A stretch of DNA of 32,279 nt from an uncultured Anaerolineae bacterium (GCA_934216615.1 CAKQCB010000013.1:1-32279), one strand, 5' to 3'. Positions 15,744 to 24,914 are shown, numbered from the stretch's first letter. The notes: generated from the letters alone by a model not told the origin. Numbers and translations are program-made.

Positions 15744-16439
15744 CTAGCCGATGATAATCACCTGTAAGCGGGCGGGGCCATGAGCGCCAAAGACCATTTC
15801 CATTTCGATATCGCCCGTGCGCGACGGGCCAGAGATAAAACAGAAATTCGCGGCGGACTCGACAAATTGCGCGAGGCCCGCTTCTCGTTTTTGAGCGACC
15901 CAATCTTCAATTTGGGGCAGAATTTGCTCACGCCGAATCACGACGATATGCAAGGGCGAAAGGATCGTTGGCGTGCGCCCTTTGCCTATCCCCGTCGAAA
16001 AGATCAGCGTTCCGGTGGTCGCGGCGGCGGCATCGACACCCGTCAGGCCAACTTCCGCGCCTTCTGCGTGGGTCATGACTTCAGGGCGGTCATCCGTTTT
16101 TAGGTCGGGAAATACAATCTCGATGTTTTCAGCGCGAATCGCGGTTTCTAAACCTTCTACGGGGATATGTTGAAAATCCCACGCTAAAACCCGTTTGGCT
16201 TGATGTTCCTGTAACAAACTCACGATTTTTTCGCGCGCGCCGTGTTCATCCGCGACCTGAAATGGCTCGGCACGCAGATTGATCAATTCGGTTTGGAAAC
16301 GTTCTACAAGATTTTCGGGGGTCAACCCTTCGGCAGAAGTCACGCGCAGGTACGTCTTGGGGCGTGGCTCGGCATCCATGAATGGACTTTGCACAGCGCG
16401 AAGTTTATTCAAAATGTGATGACGTGAAGGTGCAGACAT
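15744..16439 (-). CDS. LUD-domain protein, LutC-like
   Basis: A 231-residue LUD-domain protein. It has GLTGVDAAAATTGTLIFSTG (a conserved glycine- and threonine-rich loop), LSPLHIVVIRREQI, and the C-terminal FISGPSRTGDIEMEMVFGAHGPARL, which matches LutC (YkgG). In the LutABC system LutC takes part in oxidising lactate to pyruvate. The partners LutA and LutB, which carry the iron-sulfur and cysteine-rich domains, are not in this window, so the role of this orphan is uncertain. The 179 bases to the amine oxidase show no gene. Confidence 0.85.
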   Translation of the reverse strand: MSAPSRHHILNKLRAVQSPFMDAEPRPKTYLRVTSAEGLTPENLVERFQTELINLRAEPFQVADEHGAREKIVSLLQEHQAKRVLAWDFQHIPVEGLETAIRAENIEIVFPDLKTDDRPEVMTHAEGAEVGLTGVDAAAATTGTLIFSTGIGKGRTPTILSPLHIVVIRREQILPQIEDWVAQKREAGLAQFVESAANFCFISGPSRTGDIEMEMVFGAHGPARLQVIIIG

Positions 16440-16483
16440 AAGGATTTACCCACCCAATACACTCTTTTTTCAACAAGTCTGTA

Positions 16484-16516
16484 AAACAAAAAGGGCGTAC
16501 TTTTCAGCCACGCCCC
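16484..16516 (-). terminator. Intrinsic terminator of the S1 gene
   Basis: On the minus strand the stem GGGCGT/ACGCCC (16510-16515 with 16493-16498, 11-base loop) is followed by TTTTTGTTTT. It lies about 20 bases after the TAA of the S1 gene. Confidence 0.75.
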
Positions 16517-16536
16517 ATTGTATGTTTGAAGTCTAT

Positions 16537-17823
16537 TTATTCTTCGCTACCACCCCAATCAAGGTCGAGATATTCGGCGCTGTGAACACGCTTCAAGCTC
16601 AAACCGAGACGGCGGTTTTCATGGTCGATTTTGACAATGCGTAACGTGAAGATGTCCCCTTCCGTCACAACATCACGCGGGTGCGTCACACGTTTATCCG
16701 ACAATTCGCTGATGTGAATCAACCCTTCAATTTCGGGTAGTTCAGTCAGTTGGGCGAACGCGCCAAACTTCGTCAGTTTGGTGATGGTCGCCTGAACCAA
16801 TTGTCCAATCGCATATTTGACGGTGACGGTATCCCACGGGTCTTCTTGCTGACTCTTTAAGCTCAAGCCGATGCGCTTCGCTTCTTGGTCAACGCTGATG
16901 ACTTCGACCTGTACTTCTTGTCCTACTTTTAACACGTCGCGCGGGTGAGTGACATGCTGCCACGAAAGTTCGGTCAAATGCACCAGACCTTCAGCGCCGC
17001 CAATGTCGATGAACGCGCCAAAATCTTCAAGGCTCACGACGCGCCCAGTGCGAGTTTCACCCGTTGTGATTTGGCTGATCAACGTCTCTTTGCGCTTCTC
17101 GCGAGATTCACGCGAAGCCTGACGTTCCGAAAGGATCAAACGATTCTTCGGGTGATCAACTTCCATCACTTTCACCGCAATCGGTTGATTGACCATGCTT
17201 CCCCAACGCTGTTCAGGGGTCACTTCTTCCCCCGAAATGCGTCGTTCGGTGCTTAACTGGCTCTGCGGAACAAAGCCCCGTAAACGTCCGAAACGAACGA
17301 TCAAACCACCTTTGTTGTACCCTGCCACACGAGATTCATACACTTGTTGGTTACTGCGATATTCTTCCGCCAGTTTCCAATCAAGTTCTTCTAAAGCGCG
17401 GTTAACAGAAACAACCACCTCTTTGTTTTCGCGAGCGTTCAGTACATAAACAGTAATAGGCTCGCCCACTTTGAGGGATTCCACCATCGCGCGGGGCATC
17501 CGTTCAATTTCCTGTGTTGGAATGACAGCAGGCACGCCGTCAATATCGACCACCACACGAAGCGGTGATGTCTCTTTGATCACACCTTCCTTTAAATCCC
17601 CTCGTTTTAAACCGTGTGAAGGGGTTGGAGGGGAAGGCGCTTTTTGATTGGGTGCTTCTGGAGACTCAGCAACTTCTTCACCACGGGTTGCAGGTTGCTC
17701 TTCTGGAGCGGCTGCTTCGGCGGAATTAGAAGCCGTTGAGTCAATTGGCTGAGAGGTCTCTGCATCTGGAGTGCCCGCACCTTGCACTTCAGAATCTTCC
17801 AGCCCGGGCTGATTCGGAACCAT
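16537..17823 (-). CDS. rpsA: Ribosomal protein S1 homologue with four S1 domains
   Basis: A 428-residue RNA-binding protein. Residues 1-70 are an acidic, Ser/Pro/Ala-rich low-complexity extension. Four S1 domains follow at about 75-142, 160-234, 256-323 and 340-411. The third and fourth have the classic GxVxxLxxFGAFxxI and GLxHxSELS signatures (EDFGAFIDIGGAEGLVHLTELS; KFGAFAQL...GLIHISELS). S1 helps the 30S subunit bind mRNA. Four domains is fewer than the six of E. coli but common outside Proteobacteria. The C-terminus ends LDWGGSEE. GGGAG lies 10 bases before the ATG. Confidence 0.88.
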   Translation of the reverse strand: MVPNQPGLEDSEVQGAGTPDAETSQPIDSTASNSAEAAAPEEQPATRGEEVAESPEAPNQKAPSPPTPSHGLKRGDLKEGVIKETSPLRVVVDIDGVPAVIPTQEIERMPRAMVESLKVGEPITVYVLNARENKEVVVSVNRALEELDWKLAEEYRSNQQVYESRVAGYNKGGLIVRFGRLRGFVPQSQLSTERRISGEEVTPEQRWGSMVNQPIAVKVMEVDHPKNRLILSERQASRESREKRKETLISQITTGETRTGRVVSLEDFGAFIDIGGAEGLVHLTELSWQHVTHPRDVLKVGQEVQVEVISVDQEAKRIGLSLKSQQEDPWDTVTVKYAIGQLVQATITKLTKFGAFAQLTELPEIEGLIHISELSDKRVTHPRDVVTEGDIFTLRIVKIDHENRRLGLSLKRVHSAEYLDLDWGGSEE

Positions 17824-18033
17824 ACTTTTTCTACTCCCGCAGACAAAGGGTATCAGAACTGATTATACCTTGCGCAAGACAAGAATCAAACAGACGGATC
17901 AAATTGATCTATTCGAGGGAAAAGTGAGGGTATTAACAGGCCAAACCAGATCAAAAATGAAGCAAAATCATGCTATTGGCCTTGTAGATTAAAGCAGTTC
18001 TAACCCCTTGATGGAGTCGGGTTATCGTGCGAT

Positions 18034-18067
18034 CTGCTCACCTTCACCCTGTGATGAAAGTGAGCAG
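18034..18067 (-). terminator. Hairpin downstream of the first Bcp gene
   Basis: On the minus strand CTGCTCAC/GTGAGCAG encloses a further TCATCAC/GTGAAGG-type pairing. It lies 25 bases after the stop of the peroxiredoxin gene. There is no T-run after it, so it is a weak or Rho-assisted terminator, or an RNA-stabilising hairpin. Confidence 0.4.
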
Positions 18068-18092
18068 AAACACAAAATAAAGGAGTGAAGCG

Positions 18093-18551
18093 TTATTTGC
18101 TGACTGCTTTTACAGCAAGTTCAACACTATCTTTGGGGGACACGCCCTTTTGGACATCTTGGAAAACACCGTTTTCATCAATCACCCAATGGGAACGGAT
18201 CACCCCCATATAGGTGCGCCCATACATGGAGCGTTCGCCCCACGCATCCCATGCTTCTAACACCTGATGTTCAGGGTCAGAGAGCAGATCATAGGGCAGG
18301 TTTTCAGCCACTTTCCACGCCAATTGATCTTTAGGTGCATCTGGACTGATGCCTAAAACAACGGTATTCGCCGCTTCCACTTTAGGGAATTCTTCGCGAA
18401 AGCCACAGGCTTGCGTGGTACAGCCGGAAGTCCCCGCTTTGGGGTAGGCGAAAAGAATCACTTTTTTACCCCGAAAATCGCTCAACTTGACGGGTTTCCC
18501 ATCTTGGTTGAGAAGTTCAAAATCTGGGGCTTGTTCACCAATTACGGGCAT
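18093..18551 (-). CDS. bcp: Thioredoxin-dependent peroxiredoxin, Bcp type (copy 1)
   Basis: A 152-residue thiol peroxidase of the Bcp/PrxQ family that reduces peroxides using thioredoxin-type donors. The N-terminal IGEQAPDFEL is standard. The active site is GTSGCTTQACGF, with peroxidatic Cys44 and resolving Cys49 five residues on, the PrxQ arrangement. The start is MPVIGEQ at 18551, with AAAGGA six bases upstream. An ATG 15 codons earlier lacks this support and would add residues absent from the second copy. It follows the other bcp gene by 51 bases, so the pair is probably one transcript. Confidence 0.9.
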   Translation of the reverse strand: MPVIGEQAPDFELLNQDGKPVKLSDFRGKKVILFAYPKAGTSGCTTQACGFREEFPKVEAANTVVLGISPDAPKDQLAWKVAENLPYDLLSDPEHQVLEAWDAWGERSMYGRTYMGVIRSHWVIDENGVFQDVQKGVSPKDSVELAVKAVSK

Positions 18552-18602
18552 ACACAATCCTTTCCAAAATGCCATTCCCTTTTGAATAAAGGGCAAGGTT
18601 GT

Positions 18603-19079
18603 TTAGAGTGCAATTTTTAGGTCTTGGAGGGATGCTTGTACACTGCTCCCCGGCCCAATGCCTGCTTTACCTCCAATAATGATACCATCCTCATCAATCA
18701 CCCAATACGAACGCAAGACCATCGGAATACGGATGATGTTGAATAACGGCGTAGAATCTGCGCTGAATTTCCCAAGGATTTCTTTATTTGGGTCAGACAG
18801 CAGATCATAAGGCAAGTTTTTCTCTATTTTCCACGCTTTTAAAACTTCCGGCGAACTGACACTCATACCCAAGACCACCGCGTTTTTCGCGCTAATGCGC
18901 TCAAACTCGTCGCGGAAACCGCAGGCCTGCGCGTTACATCCACCCGTATTCGCCTTTGGGAAGATGAATAAGACGACTTTCTTCCCGCGAAAATCACTTA
19001 ACTTCACCCATTGACCATCTTGATTTTGCAATTCAAAATCTGGAGCTTGCTCGCCAATTTGGGGCACCATGCACCTCAT
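18603..19079 (-). CDS. Thioredoxin-dependent peroxiredoxin, Bcp type (copy 2)
   Basis: A 158-residue paralogue of the next gene (nearly identical IGEQAPDFEL, NQDG, VKLSDFRGKK and ENLPYDLLSDP blocks). The active site is NTGGCNAQACGF: the peroxidatic and resolving cysteines are kept, but the usual TS-x-C-T becomes TGGCN. The region after YDLLSDP differs strongly (STPLFNIIRIPMVLRS against MYGRTYMGVIRS), so substrate preference may have diverged. An alternative start at M4 (19070) aligns better with copy 1 and has GAGG close by. It is the first gene of the pair, divergent from the DUF2723 gene. Confidence 0.88.
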   Translation of the reverse strand: MRCMVPQIGEQAPDFELQNQDGQWVKLSDFRGKKVVLFIFPKANTGGCNAQACGFRDEFERISAKNAVVLGMSVSSPEVLKAWKIEKNLPYDLLSDPNKEILGKFSADSTPLFNIIRIPMVLRSYWVIDEDGIIIGGKAGIGPGSSVQASLQDLKIAL

Positions 19080-19190
19080 CTAAAAAATATCCGTTACAAT
19101 CCCCCTCATTCACAATATCACTTGTTCATGAGAATTGAATCATAAAATGTGGATACCTACGTTAAGTAAGAGTTTAAGTTTGATGAGCTG

Positions 19191-21125
19191 ATGCGTGCAG
19201 ATATTTCTAAAGTTGTGAAAAATGACACAATAGACTCTAAAAAGTGGTTTATGCTCCTCATTTTCGGGTTGAGTTTCATATTGTTTCTGCCTGACGTACA
19301 AACCATCCCCAACGGCGCGGAACACTACCTCACGCTGGATGTGGGCGAAACACAAACAGTCTTAAATATTTGGGGCACGCTCCACGCAACGGGCTATCCT
19401 TTATATGTGATGACAGGCAGCGCCCTCGTGACCGCGCTCAAAGCCGTCGGCGTTTCACCCGCCACCGCACCGGGGATTGTGTCTACCTTGTGGACAAGTT
19501 TCACGCTGGCGCTGATCGGGCTTTTAGGCATAAACATCTTTAAAGTGCGTTGGGCAAAAGTCGTGATACTTCTCGCCCTGTTCACCTACGCCATCACCTA
19601 TACCGTGTGGATTCATGCCTTGATCGCCGAAGTGTATATGATGACGCATGCTATCCTCGTCGGCTTGCTCCTTTTGGCGTTGTGGCCTCAACCTGTACGG
19701 CATCGCATCTATTGGCTCGCGCTCCTCGGTGGGGTCGGCATCTTTCATCACCGCGCTATCGCGATGGTGATCCCCGCGCTCCTGTATGCGGTCTGGCCGG
19801 AACTGGTCGCTTTGGTACGCAAAAAACCGCTCTCGTTATTGATCTGTCTCGGCTTAGGGTTGATCGGGTTTTTGCCCTATCTGTACCTACCCTTACGCGC
19901 ACTGGCTGGCGCTGAGTGGGTGTATGGTCAACCTGATACGCTGGAGGGCTTTATCGATCAATTCATGGGGACAGAGGCGGCGCGGTTCATCGGCTCAGTC
20001 AACTCATGGGAAGGTTTGATCGCTAATTTTCAGATGGTCACCGATGTGATCGTTCAGAACCTTTCGGCGTTGGGTGTGATTGCAGGCATCATCGGCTTGA
20101 TCCTTGCAAGTCTACGTCGAGAGACGCGCAAGCCCGCCATCACCTTGAGCTTGAGCGGGTTAGCCGCCTACCTGTTTCACGGTGTTGTGTATACCGATAT
20201 TCTTTCCGCGTTGATTTTACCCGTCACGCTCAGCTTGTTTTTTGGCGTGCTCTTTTTATTCCAAGCGCTCACTCGTTGGCTCAAGCTCGATCAACCTAGC
20301 CCGTTATTCTCGCTCAAGAGCGCTTTCTATGGGGTTGTGTTATTGGCGCTTTTATGGGGTGTGATTCCACGCTGGACGATGGCGCAAGACAATCATCGTT
20401 TCTTCACCGAACTCATCCAGAACCCCACTGGCGTCCAGTTGATTCAAAATGCCCGCGCCCTACCCGACAACTCCACTTTGATGATGCCCTGGGGGATGCG
20501 TTATTTCGCCATCGGCTTTGGCCGTGACGCGGTGGGCCAACTGCCGAACATCACCACGATGTTAGATCATCAAGGCGATTACACGCCCGCCTTCCTCGCG
20601 GGTGATCTGGTCACACATGAAACCACGCTCTACAGCTACCCCGTAGAATCATGGAGAGAACGACTGAACGCGCCCGTTTACCTGAACAGCGCCGCACCGA
20701 ACTTTGTCAGCCTTCAACCTCAACCGACGCTGGCAGAAGGGATATCCCCGCCCACAGAAACAGATGCCCTCTCCGTCATCGCGCATGATGTGACGTTATC
20801 GTGTGCTCTCGATCAACTCGTCTTGCAGGTGACTTGGTGGGCATACGCCCAACCGACAGAAAACTTGAGTATCTACGTCCATTTATTAGATGCGCAGGAT
20901 GCGGTCATCGCCCAAGCGGACGAATCCGCCCCTGTATTCGGCTGGCGACCCTTAAGCACTTTTGTCACGAATGAGTTGGTTCGTGATATATATACTTTAC
21001 CGAAACTGCCCAATGCAGACCGTATCCGTTTCGGGTTTTACACCCAAAATGTCGATGGCTCATTCAGCAACTTGAGCGAGTACATCCAACCGATCACTTG
21101 TATTGACGAGACCGTGCAATCATGA
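19191..21125 (+). CDS. DUF2723-family polytopic membrane protein
   Basis: A 644-residue protein. Residues 20-45 are TM1. The following extracytoplasmic loop has the DUF2723 signature DVGETQTVLNIWGTLHATGYPLY (a DxGE acid pair, then HxTGYPLY), which places it near the GT-C membrane glycosyltransferases. About 9-11 membrane segments run to around residue 400. Residues about 410-644 form a soluble, probably extracytoplasmic domain with a beta-sandwich-like stretch at the end (LDQLVLQVTWWAYAQ...IYVHLLDAQDAVI). Its stop overlaps the next start (ATGA), so both proteins are coupled. The donor and target are unknown. Confidence 0.8.
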   Translation: MRADISKVVKNDTIDSKKWFMLLIFGLSFILFLPDVQTIPNGAEHYLTLDVGETQTVLNIWGTLHATGYPLYVMTGSALVTALKAVGVSPATAPGIVSTLWTSFTLALIGLLGINIFKVRWAKVVILLALFTYAITYTVWIHALIAEVYMMTHAILVGLLLLALWPQPVRHRIYWLALLGGVGIFHHRAIAMVIPALLYAVWPELVALVRKKPLSLLICLGLGLIGFLPYLYLPLRALAGAEWVYGQPDTLEGFIDQFMGTEAARFIGSVNSWEGLIANFQMVTDVIVQNLSALGVIAGIIGLILASLRRETRKPAITLSLSGLAAYLFHGVVYTDILSALILPVTLSLFFGVLFLFQALTRWLKLDQPSPLFSLKSAFYGVVLLALLWGVIPRWTMAQDNHRFFTELIQNPTGVQLIQNARALPDNSTLMMPWGMRYFAIGFGRDAVGQLPNITTMLDHQGDYTPAFLAGDLVTHETTLYSYPVESWRERLNAPVYLNSAAPNFVSLQPQPTLAEGISPPTETDALSVIAHDVTLSCALDQLVLQVTWWAYAQPTENLSIYVHLLDAQDAVIAQADESAPVFGWRPLSTFVTNELVRDIYTLPKLPNADRIRFGFYTQNVDGSFSNLSEYIQPITCIDETVQS

Positions 21126-21934
21126 AAACAGCACACATCCTTTTTTACAGCCTGTTGGCGATCCTCATCACCGCCTGCGGAACGACGTCAGTTCCCACTA
21201 CAGCCACCGCCCCCGCCAACAGCTTGCCCCGTCAACTGGCGACGGTCTTCATTTCACCTACGCCCAACGAACAAGAGCGCCAAGCAACACGCAGCATCGT
21301 CACCTTCGCGACGGTAGAACCAACCGCGACCTTAGAACCGACGCGCACGCCTTACATCGGCGTGTTTGTGGGCGACAGCGTAGGTCTGGCAGAAGATATT
21401 CCGGTCTTCAACCCAACGCTCTATGCGGGGACGTTGATCGCCAATCAACCCACTGCCACCGTCTCCACCTGTGACATCATGACGGATGAAATCTTCGGTA
21501 CGTCATGGGCCAGCGTTCCGCTGATCAGTTCGGGCTTAGGGTGCGCAGGGGAACCTTCGTCCACGGTGAACGGCGTCAGTCAGATTTTTGAGCGCGGGGC
21601 AATGTATTATGCCCCTTCAGGTGATTTTTGGGTTCTCGCGCCCGGCGGTTCGACAGGTGGGCAATACTGGCACACCACACAAGTTCCGCTGGTTGAGGCC
21701 GGAAATTATGTTGCGCCCGAAGGGTTATTTGTCCCTGCACAGGGGTTCGGGTCGATCTGGCGGGCGAACGGTGACATCCGCGAGTCGATTGGCTATGCGC
21801 GCTCAGGCGAACAAGCGATCCGTTTCACATTGCAACGCTTCATCGGCGGGGCGCTCATCCGCGACGAAAGTGCCGGACAAGTTTTTGTCTTGGTCGGTTC
21901 TGTCGCTAATGGGATCGTGTACGGGCCATTTTAG
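21122..21934 (+). CDS. Lipoprotein of unknown function
   Basis: A 270-residue exported lipoprotein. The hydrophobic leader MKTAHILFYSLLAILITACG ends in a lipobox with Cys19. A Thr/Pro-rich linker (residues about 20-80, with TVEPTATLEPTRTPY) precedes a folded C-terminal part. This contains two similar segments: QIFERGAMYYAPSGDFWVL near 150, and then SAGQVFVLVG near the C-terminus. These resemble short surface-exposed repeat modules common in Chloroflexota lipoproteins. The start overlaps the stop of the DUF2723 gene by ATGA, so the two are made together and may act together at the cell surface. Confidence 0.75.
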   Translation: MKTAHILFYSLLAILITACGTTSVPTTATAPANSLPRQLATVFISPTPNEQERQATRSIVTFATVEPTATLEPTRTPYIGVFVGDSVGLAEDIPVFNPTLYAGTLIANQPTATVSTCDIMTDEIFGTSWASVPLISSGLGCAGEPSSTVNGVSQIFERGAMYYAPSGDFWVLAPGGSTGGQYWHTTQVPLVEAGNYVAPEGLFVPAQGFGSIWRANGDIRESIGYARSGEQAIRFTLQRFIGGALIRDESAGQVFVLVGSVANGIVYGPF

Positions 21935-22106
21935 GGTCAACGCCAATATGGTATGATGAGGGCTTAAACACATCCCCCCATGCTGATTTTCAGACAGAGG
22001 TTATCAAGGCTGATCGCACAAAATCAGACATTTGTCTGCGCCTACAGCCTCGCCCATCATGAGGGGAATTTTGTAGACCAACTATCCTCTGATGAGGTTT
22101 CAAATC

Positions 22107-23171
22107 ATGACCACCATTCTAGGAATTGAAAGTTCGTGCGACGAAACGGCGGCATCCGTCGTCGTGGATGGTCGCACGATATTATCAAATGTCATCGCAT
22201 CACAAATTGATCTCCATGCGCAGTACGGCGGGGTGTACCCTGAACTGGCATCGCGCGCGCATGTGGAGGCCATCAGCTATGTGGTCGATACCGCTATGTC
22301 AGATGCGGGCATCCCCTATGACGCGCTGGACGCCATCGCGGTCACGCGTGGGCCGGGCTTGGTCGGCTCGTTGCTAGTCGGCATCAACTACGCCAAAGGG
22401 TTGGCGCTGGCAACTTCAAAACCGCTGTTAGGGATTAATCACCTTGAAGGGCATGTGTATTCGCTGTGGCTGACCGAAGGCGTGCGTGAACCACAGTTCC
22501 CCATCATTGTGTTAATCGTCAGCGGGGGGCACACCGAACTCTTATTGATGCACAATCACGGCGAGTACGAACGTTTAGGCGGTACCCTCGACGATGCGGC
22601 GGGCGAAGCCTTTGATAAAGTAGGGCGTTTGCTCAACCTGCCATACCCGGGCGGGCCGAACATCGAACGCGCGGCTTTACAAGGAAACTCGATGGCATAT
22701 GAATTCCCGCGCGCCAAGTTCGATCTCACCTATGATTTCAGTTTTTCCGGCTTAAAAACAGCGGTGATGCGCGAAGCCACCGTGTCGCCTTCAGCGGCGG
22801 CGCGTCGCGGTGAACGCACCGTCGAAAAACACGCGCAACTGCGCCAAGATATTTCTGTGCCCGACCTCGCCGCCAGTTTTCAACGGGCAGCGGTGACGGT
22901 GTTAGCAGAAAAAACAGTGCGGGCCGCGAACCAATACGGCGCTACGGAAATTTTCTTGTCGGGCGGGGTGAGCGCCAACCAAGCGTTACGCCAGTCGATC
23001 AAGGTGTTAAGTGACCTGCCCGTGCGCTATCCCCCGTTGAATCTATGCACCGACAACGCGGCGATGATCGCTTCAGCGGCTTATTTCCGTCAGCAGTTAG
23101 GACTTGAACCTCACTTAGGGCTGGACGTAAAACCGATGTGGCCTTTGAACACATCGACCTATAGTGAGTAA
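22107..23171 (+). CDS. tsaD: tRNA N6-adenosine threonylcarbamoyltransferase TsaD
   Basis: A 354-residue TsaD, which transfers the threonylcarbamoyl group to A37 of ANN-decoding tRNAs. The ASKHA-fold motifs are complete: ILGIESSCDETAAS at the start, metal-binding His112 and His116 in NHLEGHVYS, SGGHTELL, DDAAGEAFDKVGRLL and FLSGGVSANQALR, with the Asp of CTDNAAMIA near the end. The ATG at 22107 is preferred over one five codons earlier, because GAGG lies 9 bases upstream and the family begins right before ILGIESS. Its partners TsaB, TsaC and TsaE are not in the window. Confidence 0.95.
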   Translation: MTTILGIESSCDETAASVVVDGRTILSNVIASQIDLHAQYGGVYPELASRAHVEAISYVVDTAMSDAGIPYDALDAIAVTRGPGLVGSLLVGINYAKGLALATSKPLLGINHLEGHVYSLWLTEGVREPQFPIIVLIVSGGHTELLLMHNHGEYERLGGTLDDAAGEAFDKVGRLLNLPYPGGPNIERAALQGNSMAYEFPRAKFDLTYDFSFSGLKTAVMREATVSPSAAARRGERTVEKHAQLRQDISVPDLAASFQRAAVTVLAEKTVRAANQYGATEIFLSGGVSANQALRQSIKVLSDLPVRYPPLNLCTDNAAMIASAAYFRQQLGLEPHLGLDVKPMWPLNTSTYSE

Positions 23172-23269
23172 CGGACGTTCCCACACCGCAACAGATGAGC
23201 TGGTTCACACACCCTAACGGGATGAGATCAACTTTGACCCCGTAGAACACCCGTGCTAAACTAAGGTGG

Positions 23270-23335
23270 ACTTCGCTTTCCTCTACCTCGGTTTAAACCG
23301 CATCGTTTCCAGCGAAGTAACCTAATCATTTCGCT
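23270..23335 (+). promoter_or_regulatory. Possible switchable hairpins in the leader of the DHFR-like gene
   Basis: ACTTCGCT (23270-23277) pairs perfectly with AGCGAAGT (23311-23318), enclosing the 12-base palindrome CGGTTTAAACCG (23289-23300). The same AGCGAA can instead pair with TTCGCT at 23330-23335, which directly precedes the ribosome site GAGAGAGG. The two hairpins are mutually exclusive. The leader could therefore regulate translation, or the palindrome could be an operator; neither is proven. Confidence 0.4.
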
Positions 23336-23349
23336 GAGAGAGGTTTGCT

Positions 23350-23922
23350 ATGGGAAAAGTCATTTACTACCTTAATGTATCGCTCGACGGTTTTATTGAG
23401 GATGCAAACGGTTCGCTCGACTGGGGCACGCTCGATGATGAACTGCTCGGTTTTTTCAGTGAACAGGAACGCCAATTTGATGTGCAGTTATACGGGCGAC
23501 GCATCTACGAAAACATGAACGCACATTGGTCCACCGCGCATACTCACCCTTCGGCAACCCCGCGCGTGATCGAGTATGCGCGCGTCTGGCAGAGCATCCC
23601 CAAGATCGTGTTCTCCAAGACGCTTGAGCAAGTGGGCGAAAATGCGCGGCTGGTGCGCGACAACATCACCGAAGAAGTCCAAGCGTTAAAAGCGCAAGAC
23701 GATAAAAATATGCTGGTGTGTTGTGCGGGCCTTGCCAAAAGTTTTATGCAGCTCGACTTGATTGATGAATACTGTCCCCTCATCCATCCAATTCTCTTGG
23801 GCGGGGGTAAACCCATGTTCCAAACACTAGACACAAAAATCAACTTACAACTGATTGAAACCCGACGTTTCGACGGTGGGGCTGTCCTGCTACGCTACCA
23901 GCGTGTCCATTCATCAATATAA
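23350..23922 (+). CDS. Dihydrofolate reductase-like / RibD C-terminal domain protein
   Basis: A 190-residue protein of the stand-alone RibD_C/DHFR-like family. It opens MGKVIYYLNVSLDGFIEDANGSLDW, the family nucleotide-fold start (S-x-DG-x-I), and continues with QLYGRRIYENM and the strand KIVFSKTLEQV. It has a glycine-containing LVCCAGLAKSFMQLDLIDEY and HPILLGGGKPMFQ, both standard. Members are NADPH-dependent reductases of unknown substrate, distinct from true FolA. GAGAGAGG precedes the ATG by 6 bases. It is alone, 178 bases after tsaD, with an unusual leader. Confidence 0.88.
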   Translation: MGKVIYYLNVSLDGFIEDANGSLDWGTLDDELLGFFSEQERQFDVQLYGRRIYENMNAHWSTAHTHPSATPRVIEYARVWQSIPKIVFSKTLEQVGENARLVRDNITEEVQALKAQDDKNMLVCCAGLAKSFMQLDLIDEYCPLIHPILLGGGKPMFQTLDTKINLQLIETRRFDGGAVLLRYQRVHSSI

Positions 23923-24136
23923 TGATCAGCGCTTCGTGCATTACAGCGCCTAGTAGATGCGCATCCGCTTTTTGATCTTTTCAGTTCCGTGCATTGTGCG
24001 TAAGATGAGTACATCAATTCAGCATACCCAAGGGATTTGAGGAATACGCTTTTCACGCATCCGCGTGATGATCTTCCTTCGTGCCTAAAACCCGTCCCTT
24101 TCCGAACGTTTATTATTTAAGGATCATACTGCATCT

Positions 24137-24868
24137 ATGGAACTCTATCTCATCCGTCACGGACAATCCGCCAACAACGCGCTCAAAGACGAAAGCGAAC
24201 GCTCGCAAGACCCCTCCTTGACCGAAATCGGCATGCAACAGGCCGATTATATCGCCCAGTGGTTCGGGAATGGAGAAAACCTCGACCCGTATGTGAACCA
24301 TGCCACCGGCTACACGGAACACAGCCACTCGAATGCGTTTGGCATCACCCACTTGTACACCAGCGCCATGCACCGCGCCATGCAAACGGCACGCCCTATC
24401 GGGAAGGCGCTGGGCATCCAACCTGAAATTTGGGTAGAAATCCATGAGCATGGCGGTATTTACCTCGAACGTGATGGCATCATCGAAGGCTACCCGGGGC
24501 GTACCCGCGCCGAAATTGAAGCGGAATTTCCGGAATACGTCATCCCTGAAGGCGTGAATGAAAAAGGCTGGTGGGATGCTTCGCGCGGGCGTGAAGCGCG
24601 TCATGCGGCGTATGGTCGCGCCATCATGTTGGCGGGGGAATTACGCTACCGCGCCGAAAAAACACCCGAACAGCGGATTGCGATTGTGACGCATGGCACC
24701 TTTATTGACTCGTTGCTGAAGGCGCTGACCAACCAATTGCCCACCCGTAGTATGTTTTATGCGCACTACAACACCGCCATCACCCAAGTCGATTTTCTCG
24801 AAAACAATCAAATCGTGTTTCGTTATGTCAACCGTACCAGCCATCTACCCCACGCATTATTGACCTAA
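24137..24868 (+). CDS. Histidine phosphatase family protein
   Basis: A 243-residue phosphoglycerate-mutase-like phosphatase. The phosphoacceptor motif LIRHGQSANNAL lies at residues 5-16 (His8). The supporting residues include LYTSAMHRAMQTARPIG and the second catalytic His in VTHGTFIDSLL near 191. A region around 90-150 (EHGGIYLERDGIIEGYPGRTRAEIEAEFPEY) is an insert between the core motifs and probably shapes the substrate pocket. The substrate is unknown. The gene stands alone; a CATACT sequence just before the start could be a -10 box giving a very short leader. A terminator follows. Confidence 0.85.
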   Translation: MELYLIRHGQSANNALKDESERSQDPSLTEIGMQQADYIAQWFGNGENLDPYVNHATGYTEHSHSNAFGITHLYTSAMHRAMQTARPIGKALGIQPEIWVEIHEHGGIYLERDGIIEGYPGRTRAEIEAEFPEYVIPEGVNEKGWWDASRGREARHAAYGRAIMLAGELRYRAEKTPEQRIAIVTHGTFIDSLLKALTNQLPTRSMFYAHYNTAITQVDFLENNQIVFRYVNRTSHLPHALLT

Positions 24869-24914
24869 ACCCTACGGGATGGCGTTACTTCCTATCCTTT
24901 GAGTGTAAGAATGA

